DNA of 64,000 bases from Rhodoferax sp. (GTDB lineage: Bacteria; Pseudomonadota; Gammaproteobacteria; Burkholderiales; Burkholderiaceae_C), in contig JARWZT010000014.1 of assembly GCA_029866205.1 (NCBI GenBank), forward strand, positions 80,332 through 144,331, read 5' to 3'. The notes beneath the pieces are model-generated. The model saw nothing but the letters and a program-made list of their open reading frames with translations, was not told the DNA's origin and searched no databases. Shown here one piece after another: positions 19,479 to 27,883 of the stretch. Each line of letters begins with the position of its first letter. Position 1 is the stretch's first letter. A program made the position numbers and the translations under genes.

Positions 19479-20250
19479 GCTGCCCGCCGATAAACACCTG
19501 CAGCTCGCCGGGCGCCATGGCGACCCAAGTTTCGTTGGAGGTGAGCGGCTCGGTCACCACGATGGCCTGGCGGTCGTCGGGTGAATTGAGTTGCGACAGG
19601 TCCACACTCAGGTCTTCGTCCTTGAGCTGCACTTCGCTGAACGGGTGCTTGCGCAGCACATAGTGCAACTTGGTGCTGGCGTGCGCCCACAGCGCCTGGC
19701 CGTTGCTGAGCAAAAAGTTGAACGTGCCATGCCGGGCGATGCGCTGGGCCAAGTCGCGCAGCGTGTGGGTGAGCTCGGTCTCGGACGGTACGCCGGCGTG
19801 CGACTTGTTCATCTCTTGCAGCATCCAGCAAAAAGCCAGTTCGCTGTCGGTGGTGCCGACCGGTCGAAAGCTGCCGTGCAACAGGGGCGCAAAGTCTTTC
19901 AGGTCGCCGTTGTGGGCAAACACCCAGTAGCGGCCCCAGAGTTCGCGCACGAAAGGGTGGCAGTTTTCCAAATTGACGGCGCCCACCGTGGCCTTGCGCA
20001 CGTGGGCCACCACGTTGTGGCTTTTGATCGGGTAGCTGCGCAGCATCTGCGCAATCGGCGAGGTGGCCGCACTTTCCTTGTCCACAAAGTGGCGCGCGGC
20101 CTTGCCGGGCTGGTCACCGTCGCTCTCAAAAAAGGCGATGCCCCAGCCGTCCGAATGGTGGTCGGTACAGCCCCCGCGCTGGGCAAAGCCCGTGAAACTC
20201 AGGGTCAGGCTGGCAGGCAGGCGGCTGTTCATTCCAAGCAATTGGCACAT
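19471..20250 (-). CDS. Class II glutamine amidotransferase, YafJ family
   Basis: A 259-residue N-terminal-nucleophile glutaminase-like protein. Mature Cys2 follows the initiator (MCQLLGMN), and GGCTDHHSDGWGIAFFE, VVAHVRKATVG, NCHPFV and RYWVFAHNGDLK are the oxyanion and glutamine-binding segments of the class. There is no attached synthetase domain, so the acceptor substrate is unknown; YafJ-type proteins may act in peptide or gamma-glutamyl metabolism. It is convergent with gshB, an eight-base overlap that includes both stop codons. Family secure, function open. Confidence 0.88.
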   Translation of the reverse strand: MCQLLGMNSRLPASLTLSFTGFAQRGGCTDHHSDGWGIAFFESDGDQPGKAARHFVDKESAATSPIAQMLRSYPIKSHNVVAHVRKATVGAVNLENCHPFVRELWGRYWVFAHNGDLKDFAPLLHGSFRPVGTTDSELAFCWMLQEMNKSHAGVPSETELTHTLRDLAQRIARHGTFNFLLSNGQALWAHASTKLHYVLRKHPFSEVQLKDEDLSVDLSQLNSPDDRQAIVVTEPLTSNETWVAMAPGELQVFIGGQPI

Positions 20251-20302
20251 GCGGGCAGTTTACCCCGCTGCTTTGGCGCGCCCCTGCGCTTGGAGTGGGG
20301 TT

Positions 20303-20494
20303 TTAGCCGCGAGGCTCGCTCCAGAGCTTGCCGCCGGTGGCCCAGTTTTCGGCTTTCACGTCGGTGATGAGCACGTCTACCGAGTCAGGCGAGCCGCCGA
20401 GCACTTCGACACTGACGCGGGTGATTTCTTGCACCAGCTTTTTCTTTTGCTCCAGGGTGCGGCCTTCGATCATTTCAACGTGGTAGGTGGGCAT
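20303..20494 (-). CDS. 4-oxalocrotonate tautomerase family protein
   Basis: A 63-residue tautomerase. After Met removal the catalytic Pro1 is exposed (MPTYHVEMIEGRT); Arg and the VQEITRVSVEVLG helix are family-typical. I start at the ATG preceding PTYHVEM because the fold needs an N-terminal proline; the longer frame to 20515 would abolish activity. No meta-cleavage pathway genes surround it, so it is likely an isolated paralogue of uncertain substrate. Confidence 0.88.
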   Translation of the reverse strand: MPTYHVEMIEGRTLEQKKKLVQEITRVSVEVLGGSPDSVDVLITDVKAENWATGGKLWSEPRG

Positions 20495-20606
20495 GGGTCG
20501 TTTCCTCGCAATCAAAGTGAATAAGGTGAAGCGGCGTTGCCGCAGCGAGCCCGCAGTTTAGACTGCGGCATGGCAAAAATTTGCAGCCCCAGCGGGGCTT
20601 TCGGTA

Positions 20607-22112
20607 GTGCTTAAGGAACAGCGGAATTTTCAGCTGCGCCCTGGGCTGTCGCTGGTCTTGTGTGTCTTGGTGCTGGCGCATCTGGCGCTGGGTGCGGCCA
20701 TGGGTTTGTCGGTGGACGAGGCCCATTACCTGCTCTATGCGGCGCATCCGGCCCTAAGCTACTTTGACCACCCGCCGCTGGTGGGCTGGGTGCAGTGGCC
20801 GCTGGTGGCGCTGCAGGCACCCGTGGCGCTGCTGCGCCTGCTGCCTGGGGCATTGTGGCTGGCCAGTGTGCTGCTGGTCTATCGCTTGGCGCAGGGTTTG
20901 GCGGTCGGTGGCGGCGATGCGCCGGTGCGCGCCGGTTTGTGGGCGGTGGCTGCGCTGGCCTTGGCGCCGATCCTGCATGTGCTGGCCATTGGCTTGCTGC
21001 CCGACACCTTGCTCCTGTTTTTTGCTGCTGCGGTGATGCTGCAAACCCAGCGCCTGATGCAGGCCGACGCACTGGGCAAGACCGGACCTTGGCTCGGTTT
21101 GGGCCTGCTGCTGGGCTTGGCGGGCTTGAGCAAATACACGGCGGTGTTTTGGGCTTTGGCGGTGGCACTGTGCTTGTTGCAGGCCCACGGGCCGCGTGTT
21201 TTGCGCTTGCCGCCCTTGTGGGCAGCGGTGGTGCTGGCCTTGGTGTTGGTGTCGCCGGTCTTGGTGTGGAACGCCCGCCATGGCTGGATTTCTTTCAGCT
21301 ACCAGGCCCAGCACGGTGCGGGGAATGTGTGGCAGTGGCGCGAGGTCTTGCGCTTTGCGGTGGTGCAGTTGCTGGCGTATGGGCCTTTGCTGATCTGGGG
21401 ACTCTGGGCACCTACCCGCGCGGGCGTGCTGCGTCTTTTTTTCTTGCTGCCGTTTGGCGTGCTGGCCGGGCTCTCGGGTGGAGGCAGCAGTCTGCCGCAT
21501 TGGACGGCGCCGGCTTGGGTGGCACTCGCGCCATTTGCCGGTGTGGCGTTGGCGGCTGCTTGGGCCCATGGCAGTGTGCCCGCGCGCAGAGTGCGGCGGT
21601 GGCTCATCGGCGCCTTGGCGGCACTGCAGGCCCTGGCCTGCGCAGCCTTGCTCTGGCTCATGCTCAGCGCGGGGTCGCCCTTGCTGCCACGCAGTTGGGA
21701 CAACACCCCGGCGGGCCGCAATCCCTTTGCCGATTTGCACGGTTGGCAAGAGGCGGGTGCGCAAGCCCGCGCCCTTGCCGCGCAGCAGGGTCTGGGCAGC
21801 GTGTCCGTGCAAAACTGGACATTGGCCAGCCGTCTGGGTTGGTATGCGCGTCCCCTGCCCGTGCATGTGCTGGAGGACCGCTTTGACCAATTCGACCTGT
21901 GGGCCGGCGATTTGCCGGCTGGCGGCGACACCTTGTTGCTGGACTGGTCGGCCATGGCCTACACCGTGCCGATCGGCGCCAAGGGCTTTCAGGACTGCCA
22001 GCTCCTGGGCACGCAAGCGGCCACGCACTGGGGCGCACCGCTGGCGAGTTTTCGTTTTTATGCCTGCCACGGCTGGTCTGGCAGTCCGCAACCCCATTTG
22101 AGCCTGGAATAA
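20607..22112 (+). CDS. Membrane glycosyltransferase, GT39/ArnT-like
   Basis: A 501-residue polytopic inner-membrane protein with about ten to twelve hydrophobic segments. The DEAHYLLYA motif near residue 37 supplies the acidic residues that contact the polyprenyl-phosphate sugar donor in the PMT/ArnT family, followed by SYFDHPPLVGW, a signature of this group. It probably transfers a sugar to a cell-envelope acceptor such as lipid A or a protein. Starts with GTG. The next gene, a PAP2 phosphatase, begins on the base after its stop; such pairs often act on lipid A or recycle polyprenyl phosphates. The acceptor is unknown. Confidence 0.8.
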   Translation: MLKEQRNFQLRPGLSLVLCVLVLAHLALGAAMGLSVDEAHYLLYAAHPALSYFDHPPLVGWVQWPLVALQAPVALLRLLPGALWLASVLLVYRLAQGLAVGGGDAPVRAGLWAVAALALAPILHVLAIGLLPDTLLLFFAAAVMLQTQRLMQADALGKTGPWLGLGLLLGLAGLSKYTAVFWALAVALCLLQAHGPRVLRLPPLWAAVVLALVLVSPVLVWNARHGWISFSYQAQHGAGNVWQWREVLRFAVVQLLAYGPLLIWGLWAPTRAGVLRLFFLLPFGVLAGLSGGGSSLPHWTAPAWVALAPFAGVALAAAWAHGSVPARRVRRWLIGALAALQALACAALLWLMLSAGSPLLPRSWDNTPAGRNPFADLHGWQEAGAQARALAAQQGLGSVSVQNWTLASRLGWYARPLPVHVLEDRFDQFDLWAGDLPAGGDTLLLDWSAMAYTVPIGAKGFQDCQLLGTQAATHWGAPLASFRFYACHGWSGSPQPHLSLE

Positions 22113-22898
22113 ATGGTCGATGCTGCCCAACCCCCTCGCTGGCGCCACTGGGCGCTTCCCGTGCTGATGCTCGCCTTGACTGCACCCCTGTGGCTGCACT
22201 GGGGGGAGCCCGCGCTGTTTTTGGCCATTAACCAGGCCTGCCAGTGGCTGCCCGTGCCGGTGTGGACCGGCTTGTCGCTCTTGGGCAATACCTGGGGCGT
22301 GCTGGCTGCCACCTCACCCTTGCTGGTGGTGTCGCCGCGCCTGCTCTGGGCCTGGTTGTGCGCCGTGCCTTTTGGCGTGCTATTTGCGCGACTGGGCAAG
22401 GGCTTTCTGGACAGCCCGCGCCCGGCGGCCGTGGTGGATAACCAGTTGTTCAGTTGGGCAGGCGAGAAACTCGAACTCGCTTCCATGCCCTCGGGCCACA
22501 CGCTCACCGCCTTTGCCGTGGCCAGCAGCCTGTACTTTGCGCTCGATGCCCGAGGCCGTGTGCGCTTTGCCTGGTTGTGGCTGCTCGCCGGTGCCGTGGG
22601 CTTGTCGCGCATTGCTGTCGGTGCGCACTGGCCAGGCGATGTGGCGGTGGGCGCCGGTTTGGGCGTGCTGGCTGGTTTGTTGGGCAACCTGCTTTGGCGG
22701 CGTTTGGGCGCAGCCTATGTGCAGCCGCAGGGGTGGCGTCTACGCACTGTGGCACTGGTGCTGGTGGCCACGGTTTATGTCTTGTTGGACGCGCCCCTGG
22801 ACTTTGCGCAAAACACGCCCGTGCAACAAGCCTTGGCAGCGCTGGTGGTGGGGGTGCTCGCGGTGTTTGTGGCGCGCCAGTGGCGCCCGCGCGCCTAG
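22113..22898 (+). CDS. PAP2-family membrane phosphatase
   Basis: 261 residues with about six membrane spans. All three phosphatase signatures are present: KGFLDSPRP (KxxxxxxRP) near 100, SMPSGHT (PSGH) near 127 and SRIAVGAHWPGD (SRxxxxxHxxxD) near 168. Likely substrates are undecaprenyl diphosphate or lipid A phosphate. The ATG directly follows the TAA of the glycosyltransferase, so the two are co-translated. The stop overlaps the end of the hepT remnant on the other strand. Confidence 0.86.
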   Translation: MVDAAQPPRWRHWALPVLMLALTAPLWLHWGEPALFLAINQACQWLPVPVWTGLSLLGNTWGVLAATSPLLVVSPRLLWAWLCAVPFGVLFARLGKGFLDSPRPAAVVDNQLFSWAGEKLELASMPSGHTLTAFAVASSLYFALDARGRVRFAWLWLLAGAVGLSRIAVGAHWPGDVAVGAGLGVLAGLLGNLLWRRLGAAYVQPQGWRLRTVALVLVATVYVLLDAPLDFAQNTPVQQALAALVVGVLAVFVARQWRPRA

Positions 22899-23190
22899 GC
22901 TGTTGGCCCCGGGGCGTGTTGGGCGTCGCGCGTCAGCACAGCCCGGGTAAATGCCAAAAACTCACCCAAGTGGTCGCAGATGATGTTGACGGTAATGGGC
23001 AGCTGCAAGACTGGGTAGTCGTGCACTGCAATGTTGCGAAGCCCCACCATGCGTTTCATGGCGGCAGGCCCAAGCGCTTCCGGCGCACCCAATGCTGGCC
23101 CATGTCGAGCGCCGCTTCACAGGCGCGCTGGAAGTTCAAAATCGCGGCGTCCTGGCGCGTGAAGTCTTGGGCAAAGGTGGCGGGGTCGCG
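22895..23190 (-). pseudogene. Remnant of a HepT-like (DUF86) toxin gene
   Basis: On the minus strand, RDPATFAQDFTRQDAAILN and RACEAALDMGQHWVRRKRLGLP read in one frame (23190 down to about 23060), then AAMKRMVGLRNIAVHDYPV and FTRAVLTRDAQ in another (about 23065 down to 22895). These match the first and last parts of HepT, the HEPN ribonuclease toxin of HepT/MntA modules, including the RNxxxH active site (RNIAVH). The initiator region of about 25 residues is missing, the middle of about 25 codons is deleted, and the junction shifts the frame. No MntA-type nucleotidyltransferase antitoxin gene is present. A dead toxin whose antitoxin is also gone. It fills the gap between the PAP2 and DUF2520 genes. 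Confidence 0.8.
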
Positions 23191-23219
23191 CGGGCTTGGT
23201 GTGCATGGTGCCGATGAGT

Positions 23220-24173
23220 CTAAAGCAAGGCCGCGCCAGAGGTGCCAGGGCTTGGCGGTGCAAGTTCGCTGGCCTCGGCTGCAGCGGCAGATGGCATATG
23301 CCCGGCCAATCGCAAGGCTAAGGTGCTCAGTGCGGCATAGGCAGCTCCCGATTTTTCGTCCCAAGCGTCCACCGCAGCGGCTTGGCGGGTTATGGCTTGC
23401 GTGTCGCCGCGCGCTGCCGGGCCAGTGAGCGCGCCTTGGGGTCCCAGGCGGGTGATGTTGGCCACGGCGTTGTGTAGCAGGGATGCGCGCAAATGCGGCA
23501 GTAGTGCCTCTGGCACGCCAGTCGCCCGCCAGGCATCTTCAGCCACCGACTGAAGCACTGGCAAGAAGTTGGTGGCAAACACGGCAGCGGCGTGGTAGAG
23601 CAATTTGTCCTGGCTTCGCACCTCAAAGCACTGGGCGCCGATGGCAGTGAAGGCGGTTTGTAGCAGCACACGCGCGCTAGCGTCGCCTTCCAGCGCGCAG
23701 GGTGTGCCGGCAAACTGGACGCAGGCGTCCTGTGCGGTGGCGAAACTCAAGATCGGGTGGGCGCTGGCGACGTGCCAACCGAGCGCAGCCAACGGCGACA
23801 GCACGCTGGCGGGCAGCGCACCGCTGCAATGGAAAACGGTTGGTGTGGCCCGTGCTTGCTGCGCGGCCGTGGGCGCTTGCTCGGGTGCTAGCGCATCGGT
23901 TTTGTGGCCAGTCTGCTCGGCCAGGCCAGCGGCACTGGCCGCTATCTGCGCGTCCGTCGTGGCAATCAGCCAGACGTCGGCGCTGCGCATGGTGCGCAGG
24001 CTCTGGGCGGGTGTGCCCGCGCCAATGAATTCGCAGGCCCATTGCGCGCTGGCTGTTGACGTGGTGAGCACGTCTTGCACCACGAAAACGCCAGCCTGCG
24101 TCCACAAGCGCGCCAAAGTTTGGCCGACGCGGCCGGCGCCAATCAGGTTGAGGGTGGGTATTCGCACGTTCAT
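23220..24173 (-). CDS. Rossmann-fold and DUF2520 domain protein
   Basis: 317 residues from ATG 24173 (MNVRIPTLNLIGAGRVG). N-terminal NAD(P)-binding fold with GAGRVG, and a C-terminal DUF2520 helical domain, as in ketopantoate-reductase and ProC-like dehydrogenases. The substrate is not known. It begins two bases after the stop of srkA, so the two genes form an operon. A longer frame to 24212 overlaps srkA and is unlikely. The C-terminus ends beside the hepT remnant. Confidence 0.82.
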   Translation of the reverse strand: MNVRIPTLNLIGAGRVGQTLARLWTQAGVFVVQDVLTTSTASAQWACEFIGAGTPAQSLRTMRSADVWLIATTDAQIAASAAGLAEQTGHKTDALAPEQAPTAAQQARATPTVFHCSGALPASVLSPLAALGWHVASAHPILSFATAQDACVQFAGTPCALEGDASARVLLQTAFTAIGAQCFEVRSQDKLLYHAAAVFATNFLPVLQSVAEDAWRATGVPEALLPHLRASLLHNAVANITRLGPQGALTGPAARGDTQAITRQAAAVDAWDEKSGAAYAALSTLALRLAGHMPSAAAAEASELAPPSPGTSGAALL

Positions 24174-24175
24174 GC

Positions 24176-25183
24176 TCACACCACCAGCGGGTCTTCCTGC
24201 ATCGCTTCGCATTGTTCTACGAGCATTTGCACCTGGCCTTGCCAGTAGTCACTGGAGCCAAACCACGGAAAGTTGGCTGGAAAGGTGGGGTCACTCCAGC
24301 GCCGGGCCAGCCAGGCGCTGTAGTGGATCAGGCGCAGCGTCCGCAGGGGTTCGATCAGGGCGAGCTCTTCACGGTCAAACTCTCTAAATTGTTCGTAGCC
24401 GTCCACCAGCGCGCCCAACTGGCGGGTGCGCTGGCTGCGGTCGCCGCTGAGCAGCATCCACAGGTCTTGCGCTGCAGGGCCCATACGCGCATCGTCCAGG
24501 TCCACAAAATGCGGCCCGGGCCCGGCGCTGGCCACCGCATCGGTGGGGGTCCACAAGATATTGCCGGGGTGGCAGTCGCCGTGCAGGCGCAAAAGGCGGA
24601 TGGGTGAGCGCTGCCCCGTCAGGCTGGCGTGCTGGGCAATCAGCGCCATGGCCTCGTCGCAGGCGCGGCACCAGGCCGACTGCACGTCCAGTGGCACGCA
24701 GTCGTGCGCCAGCAGCCAATCTTTGGGTTCCTGCGCAAAGGTGGCCAGGTTGAGCGTGGGACGCACCGCAAACGGCTTTTTAGCGCCCACGCTGTGGATG
24801 CGCGCCAAGAAGCGGCCAATCCATTCAAGCACTTCACCGTCGTCGAGCTCGGGCGGGCGTCCGCCTCGACGCGGACTGACGCTGAAGTCAAACCCGCCAA
24901 ACGCATGCAGCGTGGCGCCGCACAGCATCAAGGGTCCGATCACCGGAATCTCGGCGTCCATCAGCTCTTTAGCGAAGCTGTGTTCCTCCAGAATCTGCGC
25001 TTTGCTCCAGCGCTCGGGCCGGTAAAACTTGGCCACCACCGCACCGCCATCCTCCAACTGCACCTGATACACCCGGTTTTCATAGGAAGAAAGGGCGGTC
25101 AACCGTCCGTCGCCGCGCAGCCCCACAGAGTCAAGCGCGTCGAGCACGACGTCGGGGGTGAGCGATTCAAAGGCATGGTGCAT
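24176..25183 (-). CDS. srkA: Stress response kinase A (SrkA/RdoA)
   Basis: Ser/Thr protein kinase of the aminoglycoside-phosphotransferase fold (YihE/RdoA), which in E. coli protects against stress-induced death. About 335 residues from ATG 25183 (MHHAFESLTPDVVLDAL). The catalytic loop LLRLHGDCHPGNILW and metal-binding HFVDLDDARMGPAAQDLW are intact; the N-terminal YENRVYQVQLEDG is typical. A frame extension to 25240 lacks family sequence. Divergent from the carotenoid oxygenase, 68 bases apart. Confidence 0.9.
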   Translation of the reverse strand: MHHAFESLTPDVVLDALDSVGLRGDGRLTALSSYENRVYQVQLEDGGAVVAKFYRPERWSKAQILEEHSFAKELMDAEIPVIGPLMLCGATLHAFGGFDFSVSPRRGGRPPELDDGEVLEWIGRFLARIHSVGAKKPFAVRPTLNLATFAQEPKDWLLAHDCVPLDVQSAWCRACDEAMALIAQHASLTGQRSPIRLLRLHGDCHPGNILWTPTDAVASAGPGPHFVDLDDARMGPAAQDLWMLLSGDRSQRTRQLGALVDGYEQFREFDREELALIEPLRTLRLIHYSAWLARRWSDPTFPANFPWFGSSDYWQGQVQMLVEQCEAMQEDPLVV

Positions 25184-25251
25184 GCCCCGATTGTCAACGC
25201 TGGGGTGCTGCTTTAAGCTCTTTCGCATCAGAGGTTTCAAGGAGTCGCGGC

Positions 25252-26697
25252 ATGGGATCTAGCGAAATGGCGGTTTTGCAGGGCGGTTTTGCGCCAGTCG
25301 AGCGCGAAATCACAGTGGATTTGACCGACATTGAGGGGGAAATCCCGCGTGATCTGCACGGCATGCACGTGCGCAACGGCCCCAATCGCCAATTTGCCGC
25401 GCCCGGGCGCTACCACTGGTTTGACGGGGACGGCATGTTGCATGCGCTTCGGTTTGACGGCGGACGGGTGCAGTACCAAAACCGCTGGATCGCGACCCAG
25501 AGCCTGGCTGAAGAACGCGCCGCCAATGGAGCTCTGTGGCAAGGCATCAAAGACCCGCCCCGGCGCGACCGGCCCGACATGCCGATCAAAAACACGGCCA
25601 ACACCGACGTCAAGTACTTTGCCGGGGAGTTGCTGGCCATGTGGTACCTCGGCGGCGAGGTGCATCGCGTGCGACCGCAGGACCTGGCCACTACCGGCAC
25701 CCTGGCCATGGACCCGCGCTTGGCTGGGTTGCATATTTCGGCCCACTCCAAGGTGGACGAGCGGACCGGTGAGTTTGTGTTTTTTTGCTACGGTAAAGAG
25801 CCGCCCTACATGCACTATGGCGTGCTCGACAAAAGTGGCATGCTCAAAACCCTGGTGCCGGTGGCGCTGCCCGGGCCCCGTCTGCCGCATGACATGGCAG
25901 TCACGCGCAACTTCAGCGTTTTGCACGACCTGCCGCTCTTTCAAGACCCTGAGGCCGCTGCCGCCGGGCGCCACAAGGTGATGTTTTACCCGGAGCTGCC
26001 CTCGCGCTTTGGCGTACTGCCGCGCCATGGGGTGGCCTCAGACATCCGCTGGTTTGAGGCCAAGCCGGCGTACATGTACCACGTCTCCAATGCTTGGGAA
26101 GAGAGCGACGGCCACGGCGGCACCGAAATCGTGATGACCGGTACACCGTTCAAGCCGCAGCATGACGCGCGGGGTCAGTTGGATGCCAGCCGCCTGCCCC
26201 GCCTGATTGCCCAACTCGGCCAAGACTGCATGTTTTACGAGTGGCGCTTTAACCTGCGCACCGGCCAGACGCGCGAGCGGGTGATTGATGATGTGCTGAA
26301 CCAGGAGTTCCCCATCATCAACAGCGCTTACTTGGGCGAGCGAACCCGCTACTCCTGGAACACCTTGATGGCCAACGGTGCTGGACCGGAGGAGCCGCGC
26401 TTTTGCGGCATCACGCGCTACGACTTGCAGCAAGACAGCTGCAGCAGCTACCACGCCGGCATGCACAAGTGGTTCAATGAACACAGCTTTGCCCCCAAAG
26501 ACCAGGCCGTGGCCGAAGACGATGGTTACCTGGTCGGGTTCATGTGGGACGCGCTGGCGTCGCGGTCTTACGCCACCGTGTTTGATGCCCACGACGTGGC
26601 GCAGGGTCCGGTGGCGCGTATCGCCCTGCCGCAAAGGGTGCCGCATGGGTTTCATGCGACTTGGGTGAGTCGGGAGCGGTTGATTCGAGGGTGGTAG
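25252..26697 (+). CDS. Carotenoid oxygenase family protein, possible lignostilbene dioxygenase
   Basis: A 481-residue Fe(II) dioxygenase that splits a carbon-carbon double bond to two carbonyls. The four iron-binding histidines can be placed at His165 (SAHSKVD), His213 (LPHDMAVT), His277 (MYHVSNAWEE) and His468 (PHGFHATW). Family substrates are carotenoids, apocarotenoids, stilbenes and phenylpropenes. No carotenoid synthesis genes are near, while the same window devotes 30 kb to lignin-type aromatics, so cleavage of a stilbene or isoeugenol-like compound is a reasonable guess, not proven. It stands alone, with no co-directional neighbour. Confidence 0.85.
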   Translation: MGSSEMAVLQGGFAPVEREITVDLTDIEGEIPRDLHGMHVRNGPNRQFAAPGRYHWFDGDGMLHALRFDGGRVQYQNRWIATQSLAEERAANGALWQGIKDPPRRDRPDMPIKNTANTDVKYFAGELLAMWYLGGEVHRVRPQDLATTGTLAMDPRLAGLHISAHSKVDERTGEFVFFCYGKEPPYMHYGVLDKSGMLKTLVPVALPGPRLPHDMAVTRNFSVLHDLPLFQDPEAAAAGRHKVMFYPELPSRFGVLPRHGVASDIRWFEAKPAYMYHVSNAWEESDGHGGTEIVMTGTPFKPQHDARGQLDASRLPRLIAQLGQDCMFYEWRFNLRTGQTRERVIDDVLNQEFPIINSAYLGERTRYSWNTLMANGAGPEEPRFCGITRYDLQQDSCSSYHAGMHKWFNEHSFAPKDQAVAEDDGYLVGFMWDALASRSYATVFDAHDVAQGPVARIALPQRVPHGFHATWVSRERLIRGW

Positions 26698-27054
26698 TGG
26701 CTTGTTTTGGTGGCTTTTTTCCCCACTCACTCCCCCAGCCCCTCTCTCGCCCCGCCGGGTGAAAGAGGGGAGCGAAGTCCCCATTTGAGTGTGTCACTCC
26801 GGCTACGAATCTACCGGCGAAGCACCTGCGTAGTGCGTAAATAGTTAACGGGTGAAAAGTGGCTCAATTGCCCTGTGTATCCACTACGGTTAGCCCCCGT
26901 GGTGCGGCAGCCGAAGCGAAAAAATCAAATGTGGACTTCGCTCCCCCTGTCCACCGGCGGGTGGAAAGGGGGCTGGGGGGATAGGCGGGACCTGAACCCG
27001 CCCCGTAGGGCAAAAGGCAATCCGGCAACAGGTTCATAAAAAACCACCCAGAAA
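26698..27054. other. Intergenic region with a REP/BIME-like element
   Basis: 357 bases without a gene, between the ends of the carotenoid oxygenase and the ABC permease genes, which converge. Most of it is the paired palindrome described separately; nothing else was recognised. Confidence 0.6.
26732..26980. repeat. Paired inverted palindromes (BIME- or MITE-like element)
   Basis: Two related sequences of about 48 bases, 26732-26780 and 26933-26980, face each other across about 150 bases. Each begins or ends with a CCCCCAGCCCC-type block, has a GAGCGAAGTCC-type inner edge, and is itself a hairpin (CCCCTCTCTC/GAAAGAGGGG on the left, CCCCCTGTCCACC/GGTGGAAAGGGGG on the right). This is the design of repetitive extragenic palindromes arranged as a pair, or of a small non-autonomous mobile element. 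No coding capacity. Confidence 0.7.
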
Positions 27055-27882
27055 TTACTGCCCAAACCTCTTACGCGTCAAAGCCAACGCCACCCAAAAT
27101 GACACCACCGCGTACGCCACCAACACCCCACCGTGGTGCAGCACATCGCGCGGCCATTGGTCCATGAACAAGGGTCGCACCAGCGCCACGGCGTTGGACA
27201 AGGGCAGCCAGTCCGCCACCACCCGCACCAAAGGCGGTAGTTGGTCCAGCGGGAAGAAGACGCCGCTCAGAAACATGGTGGGCGTCAAAAACAGCGTGAA
27301 GTAGTAGGTGAAAAAGTCGTAGCCCTTGGCCAGGGCATTGAACACCAGCGCCATCGAGCTGAAGGTGATGCCCACGCCCAGCAAGATAGGCCAGGCCACC
27401 AGCATCTTGGGGCTGTGGCTGATGTTCAAGGCCAACATCACGCCCAAAATCGCCGTCACGGTAAACAGTGCTTTGAAAGCCGCCCAGAGCATTTCGGCCA
27501 GCACAATGTCGTCCAGACCGACGGGCGCGTTCATGATGCCGTCCCAGGTTTTTTGCACATGCATGCGGGAAAAAGCCGAATACAGTGCCTCAAACGACGC
27601 CGCCTGCATGGCGCTCATGCAAATTGAGCCACTGGCCAGAAACAAGATGTAGGGCACGTTCTGCCCGTCCACCTTGATCTCGCCGACCAGCGCGCCCATG
27701 CCATAGCCAAAGGCCACCAACCACATCAGCGGCTCAGCGATATTGCCCAGCAGGCTGGGAATGGCCAGCTTGCGCCAGACCAGCAGGTTGCGCAGAAAGA
27801 CCGGCCAAAAACGCAGGCTCAAACGGGGTGCGCGCCAGCGGCTTTGTATTTGCGGAGGATTGGTAATCACAGGGGCGTTCAT
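27055..27882 (-). CDS. ABC-2 type permease, NodJ-like
   Basis: 275-residue inner-membrane permease with six hydrophobic segments; LRFWPVFLRNLLVWRKLAIPSLLGNIAEPLMWLVAFGYG-type N-terminus and the TPTMFLSGVFFPLDQLP motif are typical of NodJ-like ABC exporters. Its ATPase partner lies immediately upstream with a one-base gap. Relatives export lipochitooligosaccharides in rhizobia, but in betaproteobacteria the cargo is unknown and no nod genes are near. Confidence 0.88.
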   Translation of the reverse strand: MNAPVITNPPQIQSRWRAPRLSLRFWPVFLRNLLVWRKLAIPSLLGNIAEPLMWLVAFGYGMGALVGEIKVDGQNVPYILFLASGSICMSAMQAASFEALYSAFSRMHVQKTWDGIMNAPVGLDDIVLAEMLWAAFKALFTVTAILGVMLALNISHSPKMLVAWPILLGVGITFSSMALVFNALAKGYDFFTYYFTLFLTPTMFLSGVFFPLDQLPPLVRVVADWLPLSNAVALVRPLFMDQWPRDVLHHGGVLVAYAVVSFWVALALTRKRFGQ

Positions 27883-27883
27883 A

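Noticed and set aside
20303..20494. Tautomerase as part of a catechol meta-cleavage pathway
   Set aside because: No extradiol dioxygenase or other meta-cleavage gene occurs in the window.
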